Source: Dendrolimus kikuchii (taxonomy: Eukaryota > Arthropoda > Insecta > Lepidoptera > Lasiocampidae). Taken from it: 64,000 bases of DNA. Location: assembly GCA_019925095.2 (NCBI GenBank), contig CM034389.1, forward strand, positions 21,563,435-21,627,434. Direction: 5' to 3'. The position numbers and the translations under genes are program-made. This document shows positions 32,649-43,610 of the stretch, in pieces (the stretch's first letter is position 1; every line of letters starts with the position of its first letter). The notes under the pieces are model-generated. The model did not search any database. It saw nothing but the letters and a program-made list of their open reading frames with translations, and was not told the origin of the DNA.

Positions 32649-33349
32649 TTATCACTTTACTGAGTTTGCACTCAAGACAATAATATTTATTGCGTATGGA
32701 TATAAATAAGTCTAGGTTGTTTAATTTAACAGGTGATCAGTGCAATTACAAGCATAATTAAATTTGGTATTAATTTAACTAATGATAAAGAATTGTATTT
32801 TTTTATAATGTGTATAATTATTTATGTGTCAATAGCGGCCCATAAAATGCAAATATTTATTTGAAAAAGATTATATTGTATAATTAACATAAATAAATAA
32901 ATGAAAAAATATTTAACATTAAATATTCTATTGTAGATTTTTAAATTCGTTGTCTTCGGCCCACGTAATAACATTTAAAGATATTTAACAGAGCATTAAA
33001 GGCATATTTTATTTTTACCTATGTGTAATATCATAGTAGCTAAGGTTCAATTCAGTTTTTCTGATCCAAGATGCAAATTGTTCAATTGTTCGTGCGCTGG
33101 AGGTGTTTTCCTCCTAATAGAACCTGGATATTCATTAACCTCGGACAAACATTTCCTTTCCCTAATACGGGGAGAAACGAACCTAGTAGTGATACGTTTA
33201 TAGGCTAGCATTATAACACTTACGTTCTCCATCCGACGTTTCGATCGCATAACGGCAAACGTGTCTACAAGCTGATATAGATGTCCACGATGTAATAAAA
33301 TTCTGTAACATTATGTAACAGTTTTGTTTTGTCTATTAGTGATATATAT
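32649..33349. other. Unassigned; a conserved-looking GC-richer patch at 33030-33240
   Basis: Opposite-strand frames of 60 and 67 codons overlap here. Neither resembles a protein I know. Confidence 0.35.
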
Positions 33350-33647
33350 CCGTGCAGGAACGGAGAAAGAATACAATTTCCTGCGGCCGGGCGGCCTGTC
33401 GTAAGAGGCGACTTAACAACCCGCAGCCAGGTGGTAGGGCTACCACCCTGGTGTAAAGTATGTCACCATAACAACCTTGAGTTGTGTTCCGGCATTAGTG
33501 ACCAGGTTCCAGTCTCCCTTAACAGAGCAGCAGCGCATTTGTAGCACCTTTGGTGTTGCAAATGTCCATAGGCGATGTTAACCGCTTTCCACAAAGTGGG
33601 CCGTCTGCCTGTCTGCTGATCTCCTGCAATAAAAAAAATAAAAAAAT
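33350..33647 (+). repeat. SINE1 copy with loop deletion
   Basis: CCGTGCAGGAACGGAGAAAG to a poly(A). Between CAGGTGGTAGGGC and TACCACCCTGG the usual intervening bases are gone, with GGC at both edges in other copies. Confidence 0.9.
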
Positions 33648-35313
33648 AATAATTTTGTTAGCGCCACAATTCACTTTATTATAAAGTGTTTTTATATATC
33701 CTTTGATCAGTACATCGAAAATTTGATCGTGGTACACCGTCTTTAAAAATTCTATCCATTCTCATATACTCGTGATGTAAATCTGCCCTCCTTATAGCAA
33801 ACGCAGTACTTGCAAAATGGCGGTCTCAAGAAAAACGCGACAGACATATCATTAGATATCTTAACAACATATCCATGTTACGAGTGTCTGTATAATAACA
33901 TTTTAGTGTATCTAAAAAACAAGAAGAAATCAAGCCTGATGGATACATACACACAAACACATATATATATCCCATATATGTATCATTGGGGTACCATTTC
34001 TGCAAAAAAGTGCGAAACCCAAAAATGTCGATTACTGCAAATGTAATTTGTAGGGTAGAAATGTCGAAATGAAAAACCTTATCTATACTATTCATATTAA
34101 ACCAATTCTTCAATAATAAAGTTATAATACTATAGTAAAATCGTTGTTTGCATGTTACCTCGATTAGTTACTGAAGACATTGGCCTGCTATGTTAGCATT
34201 GAAATTAGCAAGTCTTTTAATAGCTGCTAAATGCGCAAGAATTTGTGAACAGTTAATAAATTCCTTCTTTTCTCAATGCTTAATTTATGATTCTGATAAT
34301 TTTACTCAATGGATGTGAATATAAGTATATTTCTTTTAATGCTTGCTTGATTTATTCTCATGGCTTTTGATACGAAGCCTTTTCATGAAAATTTTAGAGG
34401 TTTATCGGTATTATGTAATATTTCAGCTACTGTTTTCTATATAATTTTTAGCTCAATATAAACTAAGGTTGCCTAATATTGTTTTAAATAAAATAGAACT
34501 CTTACCCAAAATATATTGTTGGTATGGTCTTTTTAAACACCACAATGAACTGTGCTTAATTTTCGCAACCTATAGTGAAAAAATAAATAGGCATCAGTGT
34601 GCTACAAACAAAGAAGTAACAGCTGGTCTGCTAACAATTATCATAAGATTCGGCTGCACTAGAGAAGGACGTAAGATAAAATTAACACCAAACATGCGAG
34701 TGTTTTTAGGATATACCAAACCAAAGTTGAAGACGATGAAGAATGAGAATAATAAGGTTAAATACTGTTGAATATAATAAACAACGAAAGTCACATAAAA
34801 AACCAGAAGGAAATATCAGATTATAATAACTACATAATTTTATGTTATACAGTAATAAAATCAATTAATTGATATGTCCCATGCATCAATTTCCTCGCTC
34901 TAATGAAGCAATCTTTCAAATCGGTCACGTTTCCTACAATGTTATTTCATTTTACTTTTGTTTTGGTACTCATTTATATTACTTAACAGTGTTATGTAAC
35001 ATATTCTATATATTATGACGAATAGCATTGGAAGTTTATTTCTTGCGAAACTTATTTCCAACTCTTAAGGCGACAATTGGTACTCAATGATAAATTATCG
35101 TAAATATGTTTGTACATTCATCATCTTGTTTGAACTTTTATTTAGTTTCTATTTGATTTCTAAGATTTAAATGTTTATCACCTTGTATAAGTATAATAAG
35201 TAAAATCATTTTTACAAATAGGTATCAAACTTAATTTTTGGATCTCCATTACGATGTCATGTGATGGAAAATAATTAATAATCATAATGCATTTAAAGTT
35301 GTATTGCATTATC
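33648..35313. other. Unassigned AT-rich DNA
   Basis: The longest stretch so far (about 1.7 kb) without a recognised element. A 100-codon frame at 34469-34771 (plus) and a 95-codon frame at 33826-34113 (minus) have no motif and are probably chance. Confidence 0.45.
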
Positions 35314-35325
35314 TTAATTGTTTCT

Positions 35326-35616
35326 TTGGCATGTGGAAACAATGCATGATGAAAGAATGACTAAACAGATATACAATGCAAAAGTGGATGGATGCAGAAG
35401 TCGTGGAAGGCCACGACACACCTTCCATGATCAAATTGATCGTGTACTAGCGGAGGGTGATGTCAGGAGCCTTAAGAACAGACGAGTGTGCATGACAAGA
35501 GTTATGAATGTCAAAGAAGCAAGTGAGGTGTGTAAGAATGGGCCTAAATGGCGCTCTGTTGTTCGTGCCTACCCCGCAAGGGAACTGGCGTGAATTTATG
35601 TATGTATGTATGTATG
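35326..35616 (+). mobile_element. Family A, 3'-end insertion with 12-bp TSD
   Basis: The frame reads HDERMTKQIYNAKVDGCRS to AYPARELA. TTAATTGTTTCT is repeated at 35314-35325 and 35617-35628. Confidence 0.92.
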
Positions 35617-35628
35617 TTAATTGTTTCT

Positions 35629-36205
35629 CTAGATCCACTTTATACAGTAGCCGATATTGTACGAAAAGTCGTCTATTGTGCAGCCAATTGTTGCTAAAAG
35701 TGGTTTTAGACTTTTGTGCAGCTTATGACGACAATTTCAAGTCACATTTAATCAATATATTACTTTCAACTATACTTAACCATTGACATTAGTATTTGAA
35801 AAAAATGGTTTTAACGTGATAAATAAATATATAAAAAAATGGTAGCTTTTTAAAGACAGACTGAAATAATTATATAATACATATATCCTAAGAAGAAATT
35901 TTATACGATATATTATGTACGCTTATATATAACAATCATACGAAAATATCCATTCGAATAAAAAATATATTTACCTTTTATTTTTTGCAAAGTTCGATCC
36001 CTGTCAAGATGTATTTCGTAAATAAATTTTTCGTTCTTGGTGTCTGAGATCGGCCTGTGAATTGTCCGTTATATATTACTCATAAATTAAGATTAATTTG
36101 TTACAATGTGAGTTTGCCTGCGTTGGTATCATATATTTATTGATATATTATATACTATACAAACAAAGCACCGGGGCAGTATTTCAATACGAGGAATTTC
36201 TGGTA
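35629..36205. other. Unassigned AT-rich DNA
   Basis: No supported feature. Confidence 0.4.
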
Positions 36206-36729
36206 TAGCGGAGACTCGATTATCCGGCCCTCAGTTATACGGATTTGTGATTAACCGGATTGCTAATAATTTCATGGTTAAAGATTGGAATATTTTAATA
36301 GTGGAAATATATACGTACATACGAAAATGTATATCTAATCTTTTAATAAACATAGGTGTTGATTGATAAGTTTTTGTTGTTGTTTTAATGCCAGGTGCTA
36401 GGGCATTTGCCCGTCTAGATATCTATCACTCCTGCAACGGTGGCCAGGTTGCAGTCCCTCCTACTTCGAGTCCAGCAGCATTTATTTTGTTGCACATGTT
36501 CATAGGCGACGGTAACCACTTTCTATCACATTTGGGCCATCAGTCTATCTGCTGTATTCCAGCATTTTAAAAAACATGTATTTATACAGGGATGAAGTAA
36601 GTTTCTAGAGTTAATCATATGTACAAAAAATACTTTTCTATATACATATATTCAATTATCTAGATATTCGACTACACGAATGCCTTATGACAACTACCTA
36701 TTAGTCCGATTAATCGAGTATCCACTGTA
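36206..36729. mobile_element. Pogo/Tigger-like non-autonomous DNA transposon
   Basis: Left end TAGCGGAGACTCGATTATCC and right end CCGATTAATCGAGTATCCAC are approximate inverted repeats, bounded by TA. The motif GACTCGATTATCCGG is typical of pogo/Tigger-group ends. No transposase remains. A SINE1 copy is inserted at 36390. Confidence 0.55.
36390..36575 (+). repeat. SINE1 copy, 5'-truncated, inside the pogo-like element
   Basis: Begins GCCAGGTGCTAGGGC, one of three copies starting at the same internal point (also 38745 and 59601), and ends ATTCCAGCATTTTAAAAAA. Confidence 0.8.
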
Positions 36730-37159
36730 TATATAATATTACGTGGTTTTATGTACATTAATGAACGCTATTAACAACAAGTACACCGGGAAATCAGTGT
36801 TCCCCTCCAAAACCGATCATATGCGAATTACCCAATATTTCCTTAAAGCCTTCCTGTCTAGCCGATGTTGAAAAAGCCTTCAACGCTTCCGAGTCGTGTG
36901 AAAGTGGATTATAATGCATTGACAAGTGATTATAAATTGTGTCACGTGTGAGAACGGTGTTTGTCGGGTCGGTATTTCGCAATGGTGTTCGTATTGTTTT
37001 TCTGTGGGTTTTGACTTGGGAACTCGGTGTAAGTTAACAATGATAGCCGTCTTGATGCAGATTTTTAAATGTGACTTTCCATAAATAGTTTAGTTTGGGA
37101 AGATTCTGTTGGAAGCAATGCTTTTTATTCATTTTCATTTGTTTTGACCTATGTATAAC
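36730..37159. other. Unassigned DNA
   Basis: A 62-codon minus frame (36794-36982) is not recognised. Confidence 0.35.
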
Positions 37160-37235
37160 AAGCCCAGCTTATGGAAAGTGGTTATCAGAGGCGTAGCCAA
37201 CGTGTTCCCATCCTTTACGATGGGATACGGGGGGA
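37160..37235 (-). repeat. Possible SINE2 remnant left of the LTR
   Basis: GCTTATGGAAAGTGGTTATC resembles the SINE2-like copy at 17560. The rest lies at 37885-38005, suggesting that the LTR split it. Confidence 0.4.
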
Positions 37236-37879
37236 TGTATACTTTAGTCAGTGTATAATTAGTGTCTGAATATAGTGTGTACGTAATCAGAGGGTTAAAG
37301 TATTAATCAGTGTATGAACAGAATGTGTACGTAATAGTCAGCGAGTTAAAGTGAATAAGTACTGTCTGAATATAGTGTGTAGTGTGTACGTAATAGTCAG
37401 CGTGTATTAAAGGAAATCAGAGGGTTAAAGTATTAATCAGTGTATAAACAGAATGTGTACGTAATAGTCAGCGGGTTAAAGTGAATAAGTACTGTTTGAA
37501 CATAGTGTGTAGTGTGTACGTAATAGTCAGCGTGTATTAAAGGAAATCAGAGGGTTAAAGTGTATAATCAGTGTATGAACAAAATGTGTACGTAATAGTC
37601 AGCTGGTTAAAGTGAATAAGTAGTGTATGAACAGAGTGCGTACGTAATAATCAGCGCGTGTTAAAGAGAATCAGCGAGAAGTGTATACGTTAGTCAGTGT
37701 ATGGATATATCGATTACGGCTTTAATATAGCCATTGGTAATTTAATTGTAAATATAACTCAGTAGCGTTCCAATAAACGATGTGAACCGTAAGAGTAACA
37801 GGTGTATTATTTCCATCGGCATATCTCGCCAGCACCTCCTACAGGCTTCCACCGTAATCCCCGTCGGAGACCCGCTACA
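37236..37879 (+). mobile_element. Probable solo LTR, BEL/Pao-like
   Basis: Starts TGTATACTTTAGTCAG and ends GAGACCCGCTACA (TG to CA). It contains three 130-bp tandem units and then CCAATAAACG, a possible poly(A) signal, before the end. Bombyx Pao is known for tandem copies of its putative R region in the LTR, which fits this layout. No matching target duplication was seen, so the ends are tentative. Confidence 0.45.
37291..37680 (+). repeat. 130-bp tandem repeat, three units
   Basis: Unit boundaries at CAGAGGGTTAAAG recur at 37288, 37418 and 37548, exactly 130 bases apart. The first two units are nearly identical, the third diverged. Each unit contains smaller AATCAGTGTAT / AGTCAGCG modules. 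Confidence 0.9.
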
Positions 37880-37884
37880 GTTAA

Positions 37885-38005
37885 TATAATAATTCGTATA
37901 ATCGTTTGACGCTTATATTCTGTGAGAGCATAGTATCACACCGATCGAGCCGGCCTTAAGAGCTGTAATCAAGATTCCAATTCCAGCATAGTTCTACCAC
38001 CTCAA
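37885..38005 (-). repeat. SINE2 5' part
   Basis: ATTCTGTGAGAGCATAGTAT and GAGCCGGCCTTAAGAGCTG match the SINE2 head. Confidence 0.65.
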
Positions 38006-38078
38006 AATTTGTTGTTTTACATATTTTTGAAGTTAGTGTAGTATCGGATGGTACTCCACTTGTTCATAAATATTAATG

Positions 38079-38475
38079 TCAAAAGATTCCCTTCTCCTCC
38101 CAATGTTTTACTTCAAAAGAAATAAAATAATATATAATTTTAATATTGTATGGTTGTCTACCTCGTTGAAATTGTAAGTATCTGTTCACGCCCTTTTTGA
38201 AGAGCCCCATATTGTAGCGCTCTGGGAAAATCACGGGAGGGAGTTCATTCCATAAAATGGACACATATGGCATGAAGGAGCATCCGCCACGTACCGTGGA
38301 CAACTTCCAAGTGTCTAGGAAGTGTGAATGAACTCCCAATCGCCTGCGAGTGGTGCGATGGTAGAATGACGACGTAGGCACCAAATCAAATAGCTCATTA
38401 GAGCACTCCCCGTTGTACAGACGGTAGAACACGCTTAGAGCCTCAACGTTTCTTCTATGAATAAATCGATGTCAT
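38079..38475 (-). pseudogene. CR1-like RT C-terminal fragment
   Basis: A 117-codon open frame, extending upstream to about 38475, reads RNVEALSVFYRLYNGECSNE, then SILWNELPPVIFPERYNMG and GLFKKGVNRYL. This is the conserved segment after the polymerase domain in CR1-group non-LTR retrotransposons (FYRxYxGxCS, LWNxLP, FKxxVNRYL). Polymerase motifs are absent and nothing upstream continues the homology, so it is a 5'-truncated copy. The frame has no internal stop. Confidence 0.75.
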
Positions 38476-38744
38476 CAAATGTTGTGTTGTCCTTTCACTG
38501 TGCACCTTTTAATTAATTTGATGCAATTTGATTGAACCGTGTAATATCAACTTTAAGGACAATAAAAAAATCGCAAACCAAAAGCAAACAGTATCGCCAA
38601 TGTCTAGTGCAGAGTATATTGCAAATAATAGAAATCAATGTAAGAAATTCTCATTAAAAACAAGGCGTGTCTGGTTGGACCGCAAAATTATCATGAAATA
38701 CTGTCGTTCTCATATTGTATGTACTCTTTTGCCTTAATTCCTTT
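38476..38744. other. Unassigned AT-rich DNA
   Basis: No supported feature. Confidence 0.4.
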
Positions 38745-38989
38745 GCCAGGTGGTAGGGTATTTGCCCGACTGGATGGCTACCACCCCTGGTCTAGAGTAT
38801 GTCGTCATAACAGCATTGAGTTGTGTTCCGGCATTAATGGCCAGGTTCCAGTCTACCTTAAGAGAGAAGCAGCGCGTTTGTAGCACCTTCGGTGTTGCAA
38901 ATGTCCATAGGCGACGGTAACCTCTTTCCATCAAGTGGGCCGTCTGCCTGTCTACTGAACTCCTGCAATAAAAAATAATAATAAAAAAA
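38745..38989 (+). repeat. SINE1 copy, 5'-truncated
   Basis: Begins GCCAGGTGGTAGGG and ends CTCCTGCAATAAAAAATAAT. Confidence 0.9.
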
Positions 38990-39187
38990 CTTGCCCGAAA
39001 TAAATGCAAAACAGCCGTATTGCTAACCTCTACTTATAATCATGATTCAAAAAATGAATAAATTTATTCCAAAATATATGTATAATCTTACATTATTCGT
39101 TGAAAGTCTACCACCGGTACCAAAAAAATTTAGTTACTATTAAAGAAGAAGAAGCGAAGCAACACTTCCCAGCAACATGTTTTTTAC

Positions 39188-39330
39188 ATTATATTTTGAA
39201 TGAATGAATGAATATGCTTTAATGTGTTTTAAAGATACAGTTAACAGAAATAAAATTTTACAATCCAATAGGCGGTCTTATCGCTATTAGCGATTTCTTC
39301 CAGACAACCTCTGGATGGACAAAAAATTTG
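39188..39330 (-). mobile_element. CR1-like 3' UTR with ATTC tail
   Basis: (GAAT)n at about 39195-39215 is the tail in reverse. CGGTCTTATCGCTATTAGCG and TTCTTCCAGACAACCT match the corresponding region at 58660-58710. Confidence 0.65.
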
Positions 39331-39584
39331 ATAAGAACAGAGGTATGTTGCATTATTCTCACTACCGAATCTGTATCTTATAAATATATACATACATGAT
39401 ATAGTATACATACATTAATAAATATAATACTAATATTAAATTATACTAATACGATAATTAAAACAATAAAAAAATAATACTAATACGACATATGTAAATA
39501 AAATATTATGAAATACACTTACATAAATAAATATAATATATTTTGTATTTATACATTATATAAGTACACGTAAGTTTAGTGTTT

Positions 39585-39725
39585 GTCAATGACTTCAAGT
39601 TGGTTGCCAATATTTAAGGAAAAACTGCTATTTAGACGAAGCCTAAAGTTGTCTGTTTTAGAATTATGATTAGTAAATTCTGTGAATCGAACGTGTTTCG
39701 AAGCATATTCTCGGCGGATTAAAAA
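39585..39725 (-). other. Open frame of about 45 codons, unidentified
   Basis: The minus frame contains EYASKHVRFTEFTNHNS and NFRLRLNSSFSLNIG before a stop. It lies directly upstream, in sense, of the CR1-like 3' UTR, so it may be part of that element. A pyrimidine run precedes it, but I see no proof of splicing. Confidence 0.3.
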
Positions 39726-40215
39726 AAAAATAGATAGATATTGAAAGAGCAATTTTATCGAATACTAGGATATACCCGCGACTTCGTCCACGCTTAACTT
39801 GAAAGTCCCAATTCATAAAGTACCGCAGCATTTAAAAAATAATCTAAGCTATCATTTTAGTAAAAACTGTGTCGGAGTAAGTTATTTTTTATGCATCCGC
39901 AACAAAACTACAAACCACAAATCTTAATTACATAAAATCTAAAAATTTGCTGTCGATCAGGGAAAACCGCTTCGAAATCCGCCCAGTAGTTTTTACATGA
40001 ATCTTGAACAAACAGACAAATTGACAAACAAACGAGAAATGAGAAAAAATGCATAAGAAAGAAAGAAAAATATTTATTTATTTCAATAGACACACAACAC
40101 AAAATTGTAACAGAAAAAAGAAATTTTATGCCGCATCGTGTTCTCTATCGTTGAGTCTATTTTTTTTTAAATAGCTTCAATGTACAGACACAACATGTTT
40201 AGAATTTTATAATAT

Positions 40216-40720
40216 TGTTATGAGTGTGGGACTCGAATTAAAATGCCGTTGGAATTACTATAGAGTTTATTAGAACTATACAAACACGTATAACATAGGT
40301 ACAAATAAAACTAGATACTACTTCTTACAATCTGCACGATCAATAACACGCGCAAAGTCCGTCATTATATTGTTTGTCGAATGTACACGTCTTGCTTGTA
40401 TCGTAATCGTCTCTCGACTGCCGATCTCTCCGTTCGGGCATTCTTTTATACTCAGCTTACAGTAGGTATGTCACGACCGTGTAAACAATGATTTCCAAGA
40501 ACCACACCTGGCCACTGTCGACGCTATTTCCAGACAACATAATTCTGCACACCTGTAGGATTACGCCTGCAAACGGCCATAAACAAGTACAATAACAATA
40601 AGCTATTGTCTAATTGCAACTTTTAAACACAAATAAAACAAAAGAACTCCGAATGCAGGAAAGGTAATAACTGCGTTTCACGACAGGCAGGTGAGCGCAT
40701 TCCTTTGACTGCATGTAACA
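40216..40720 (-). mobile_element. Solo LTR, Ty3/gypsy-like, ATAT TSD
   Basis: TGTTATGAG to GCATGTAACA (TG to CA), with ATAT at 40212-40215 and 40721-40724. The minus strand has TATAAAAG near 40444-40451 and AATAAA at 40266-40271, the order promoter then poly(A) signal expected in an LTR. No internal region remains. Homologous to 52188-52674. Confidence 0.85.
40443..40451 (-). promoter_or_regulatory. TATA box of the solo LTR
   Basis: TATAAAAG in minus orientation, conserved as TATAAAAC in the second LTR; GGCAGTC follows about 30 bases downstream in both. Confidence 0.55.
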
Positions 40721-40730
40721 ATATTATAGA

Positions 40731-41217
40731 TTTTCAAACGGCCTACAATACCAGGGGAGCTTAAAACGCGTTACCAGCCATGAAGAAATGTTATAACGCC
40801 CTACTAAAATAACGCCATGTCGTGGCGCAGAGGAGAAACCTCGGCGGGAACTTTGCTGTATCAATTGTCCTTTAGATTGGAGACTTACAAATCCATTTAC
40901 TGTCATTTAATTATTATTAATATGTGTTCTTCTGGATATTATTTGTGTACTACTCAAGGTCGAATAATTTTCCTCTATCGTTATATAAGTATATTGCCCA
41001 TAATTTTTTCGTTTTATTAATTTATTTAATTGTTTATTCCGGTATCATTAGGTACGGCAGTGAATGATATATTTAATAACTGTAATTTACAAAAATATTG
41101 CAATATTTTCCATTGCGATTCCGACTCGCATATGTTCATTGGTTAAATTATTAAAATTACGAGTTAAGTGTTGAATTTTAATTTTTTAAATTTATTTTAT
41201 TTTTAATTGATTTTATA
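40731..41217. other. Unassigned AT-rich DNA
   Basis: Frames of 60 and 67 codons lack motifs. Confidence 0.35.
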
Positions 41218-41516
41218 TAATAATAACAGCGGCTTAACGTCCCACTGCTGGGATCAGGTCTTCCATTTTTAGGGAAACGGACCGTATATCTGCCATGCTT
41301 TTCCAATAGGATTTGCGGGTTTGACACATCCGTTATCTCGATGTACAGTTTCCATCACGTTGTTTCCTTCATCGTCAGGACGTCATAATAATATGCACAT
41401 TAAGTCAGAAAACTGTCTAAGTAGTGCATGCTGCGCATGCTTTCCTGCCAGGAATCGAACCAGTGCCGCTTGAGTTTGGGAGGTAAGTAGGTACGCTAAC
41501 CATTAGTACGTTATGT
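41218..41516 (-). repeat. SINE4 copy, diverged
   Basis: AATAACAGCGGCTTAACGTC, CATCCGTTATCTCGATGTAC and the head GTACGCTAACCATTAGTACG. Sense minus. Confidence 0.75.
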
Positions 41517-41599
41517 CATTATTATAACAAAAAACTCTGCATAAAACTTATTTAAAAAAAAAGAGTAAATATAAATAGAATATGAAATATAAAGAAAAA

Positions 41600-41760
41600 C
41601 AATATTTAGCTAGACCTATTGCTGGGGAGCATCTTGCCGCTTCTTCTCCTTAACAGCAATAAATAACACGTTGCGAAGCGGTGTACATAGAATAGGAAGT
41701 AAAATAAAAAGTGTTCTTCAGTGGAACTTATTTTGAATAAAAACTTTTGAATTTGAATTA
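41600..41760 (+). mobile_element. Probable 3' UTR of an unidentified retrotransposon
   Basis: GGAACTTATTTTGAATAAAAAC then TTTTGAATTTGAATT looks like a non-LTR 3' end with a poly(A) signal and a short repeat tail. Confidence 0.4.
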
Positions 41761-42559
41761 AGCTACCAACAGCTTAATGATTGTATACACTACACAATTG
41801 TATTATAATTGTCTGTTGTAATACAACAATTAAAAAAAATCCCATTTTACATTTGTCATACAGATCAGAGCTTTCCGTATTAGCCCGGAATCCATATCCC
41901 TCAGAGTAGTGACATTTTTCAGGATAAAAAGTCCTATGCTCATCCCCTTACCGAAAACAATATTACACTAATATTCATCAAAGTATAATATATTTAATAT
42001 ATCAAATGTCATGACGATGATGTTCATTCCCAAAGTCGCAAAGAGCGTACAAATAAACATAGAAACATATTAGTCAGCCTTTAGTTATTTAGCATTAAAC
42101 ATTACGTGAACACACGAGCAAAGTTCAAAAATGCCTTCCACAGCATGTGTACGATCTATCCGATTGCCAAAGGCTGTATAAGGTCATCAGATGCCGCGGT
42201 CATCGACGCTTATAGAACATGTGGTTACACCTCCTAATATTTGATTAATTATATTTATCAGTAATGAATAAGAGAGACATATTATAGTTTATGTTTGATC
42301 AAATTGTTTCTTGAATAAATATTCCGGCTTGATTACTGACGTGTTTGATAATTGATTTTGCTTGGGGTTTTCCTTCTTGCATTTTCATTAGGACGTCATC
42401 ATTACAATGTGCCGTTTAGTCTTAAAACGTCATGCCAGTGAACCATTATTTACTTCTGCCTTCGCGGTTGTAGATTAACTAATTCAACACAGATTCACCT
42501 GTAACCTATATGAAACGAAGGATCTTATGCTACTCTCACATACATTACAACGACCAAAT
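41761..42559. other. Unassigned AT-rich DNA
   Basis: No supported feature. Confidence 0.4.
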
Positions 42560-42657
42560 CGCAGATATTTGTGTATAAAGAGAGTAATGGAAGTAAAGGA
42601 AACCCTGTCTACCCCAATGGGAAATAGACGTGATAGTATGTATGTACCTAGATGTAT
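42560..42657 (+). mobile_element. Non-LTR family B, 3' end
   Basis: CTGTCTACCCCAATGGGAAA then ACGTGATAGTATGTATGTA, matching 20100-20148. Confidence 0.55.
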
Positions 42658-42703
42658 GGTATCGACACGACCTCTTTATCTCTAATAATCACAGAAATAT
42701 TTG

Positions 42704-43113
42704 CAAGCTTTAAGATTTTTGAAGTGAATCTTCTTTAGAATCGTTGTGATTTGAAACTTAATGAAACGATAAGGCGACACTAAAAAGAGATAAACATATA
42801 AATTTATTGGACTAAGCCTTCGAGAGAATGAGATACGAGTTTTACATTGTGCAGCACAGATTAGAGAGTCAATAAGACCGATGATTAAACATAGGTCCAA
42901 TTTGGACCGAAATAAAACTTATAATAATATATTTATTATCTGTGAGAATATTCTCTGAACTACTGTGTGTGAACTGCACACACACACAATATTTGAAGTG
43001 AAAAAACTTCTTTAGAAACGTTGTGATTTGAAAATCAATGAAAAGAAAAGGCGACACTGAAAAGAGATAAACATATAAATGTATAGGACTAATTCTGCGA
43101 GAGAATGAGATAG
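42704..43113. repeat. Two direct copies of a 130-bp unit
   Basis: 42704-42840 and 42990-43113 share TTTGAAGTGAA, CGTTGTGATTTGAAA, AAAAGAGATAAACATATAAA and GCGAGAGAATGAGATA with point differences, spaced about 285 bases. Confidence 0.8.
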
Positions 43114-43225
43114 AATACATTATATTTAATAATTTAAACACTATTATTATACAGATAGAGTTAGAATTGGTTTGAAGTTTTCCGTTAATACTTCAAATTT
43201 TGTGTTTTAAAGCTTAAATATATTA

Positions 43226-43330
43226 TAACGATATAATATATGAAATGTGACGTCACGAAATTTAGAATCCCTCTCATCCCTTGTCACACTTTGTTTCACT
43301 TCTGCTACGTGTGAACTACACACACTCACA
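43226..43330 (-). repeat. Repeat R8 (contains TGACGTCA)
   Basis: Reverse of 45570-45740: TGACGTCACGAAATTTAGAA, TGTTTCACTTCTGCTACG, TGTGAACTACACAC. It lies immediately downstream, in sense, of SINE2. Confidence 0.65.
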
Positions 43331-43334
43331 TTTT

Positions 43335-43610
43335 CTTTATTGCGAATCTGGCAAGCCGGCAGGCGGCCCACGTTCTGGAAATACCAGCCTTTAAGAAGGC
43401 ATAGAGGGAACGGGAATACATAGGGATAGGATAGGAGGGAGTGGAATTGGGCCATAGCAACTCTCACTCATTGCACCAAACATGATTAACTCGAGGTTAT
43501 TCGTTTCACGTTGGTATTCTGTGAGAGCGTGGTATCTACCACAGCGACCGAGCCGGCCCTAAGAGCTGAAATCATGATCATGATTCCAGCATAGCTCTAC
43601 CGTGTCAATA
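43335..43610 (-). repeat. SINE2 copy, full length
   Basis: Sense minus: head TAGAGCTATGCTGGAATCAT, GCTCTTAGGGCCGGCTCGGT, GATACCACGCTCTCACAGAA; tail GCCAGATTCGCAATAAAG. No tRNA boxes are evident. Confidence 0.75.

Larger units (their letters stand above)
39765..40730 (-). mobile_element. Helitron family 2 interrupted by a solo LTR
   Basis: The 3' end, in reverse, is CTAGGATATACCCGCGACTT at 39765. The 5' end lies at 40730, where the minus strand reads TCTATAATAT. The stretch CAATGTACAGACACAACATG matches 60355-60375. The LTR at 40216-40720 interrupts it 10 bases from its 5' end. Confidence 0.75.

Noticed and set aside
33826..34113. 95-codon minus frame and overlapping plus frame
   Set aside because: No motif, no codon signal and AT-rich composition like the flanks.
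37291..37680. CRISPR-like array
   Set aside because: The units are adjacent 130-bp tandem copies with no unique spacers, and the genome is eukaryotic.
37236..37879. Target duplication for the tandem-repeat LTR
   Set aside because: Neither GGGGA/GTTAA nor alternative starts gave a match, so the LTR call stays tentative.
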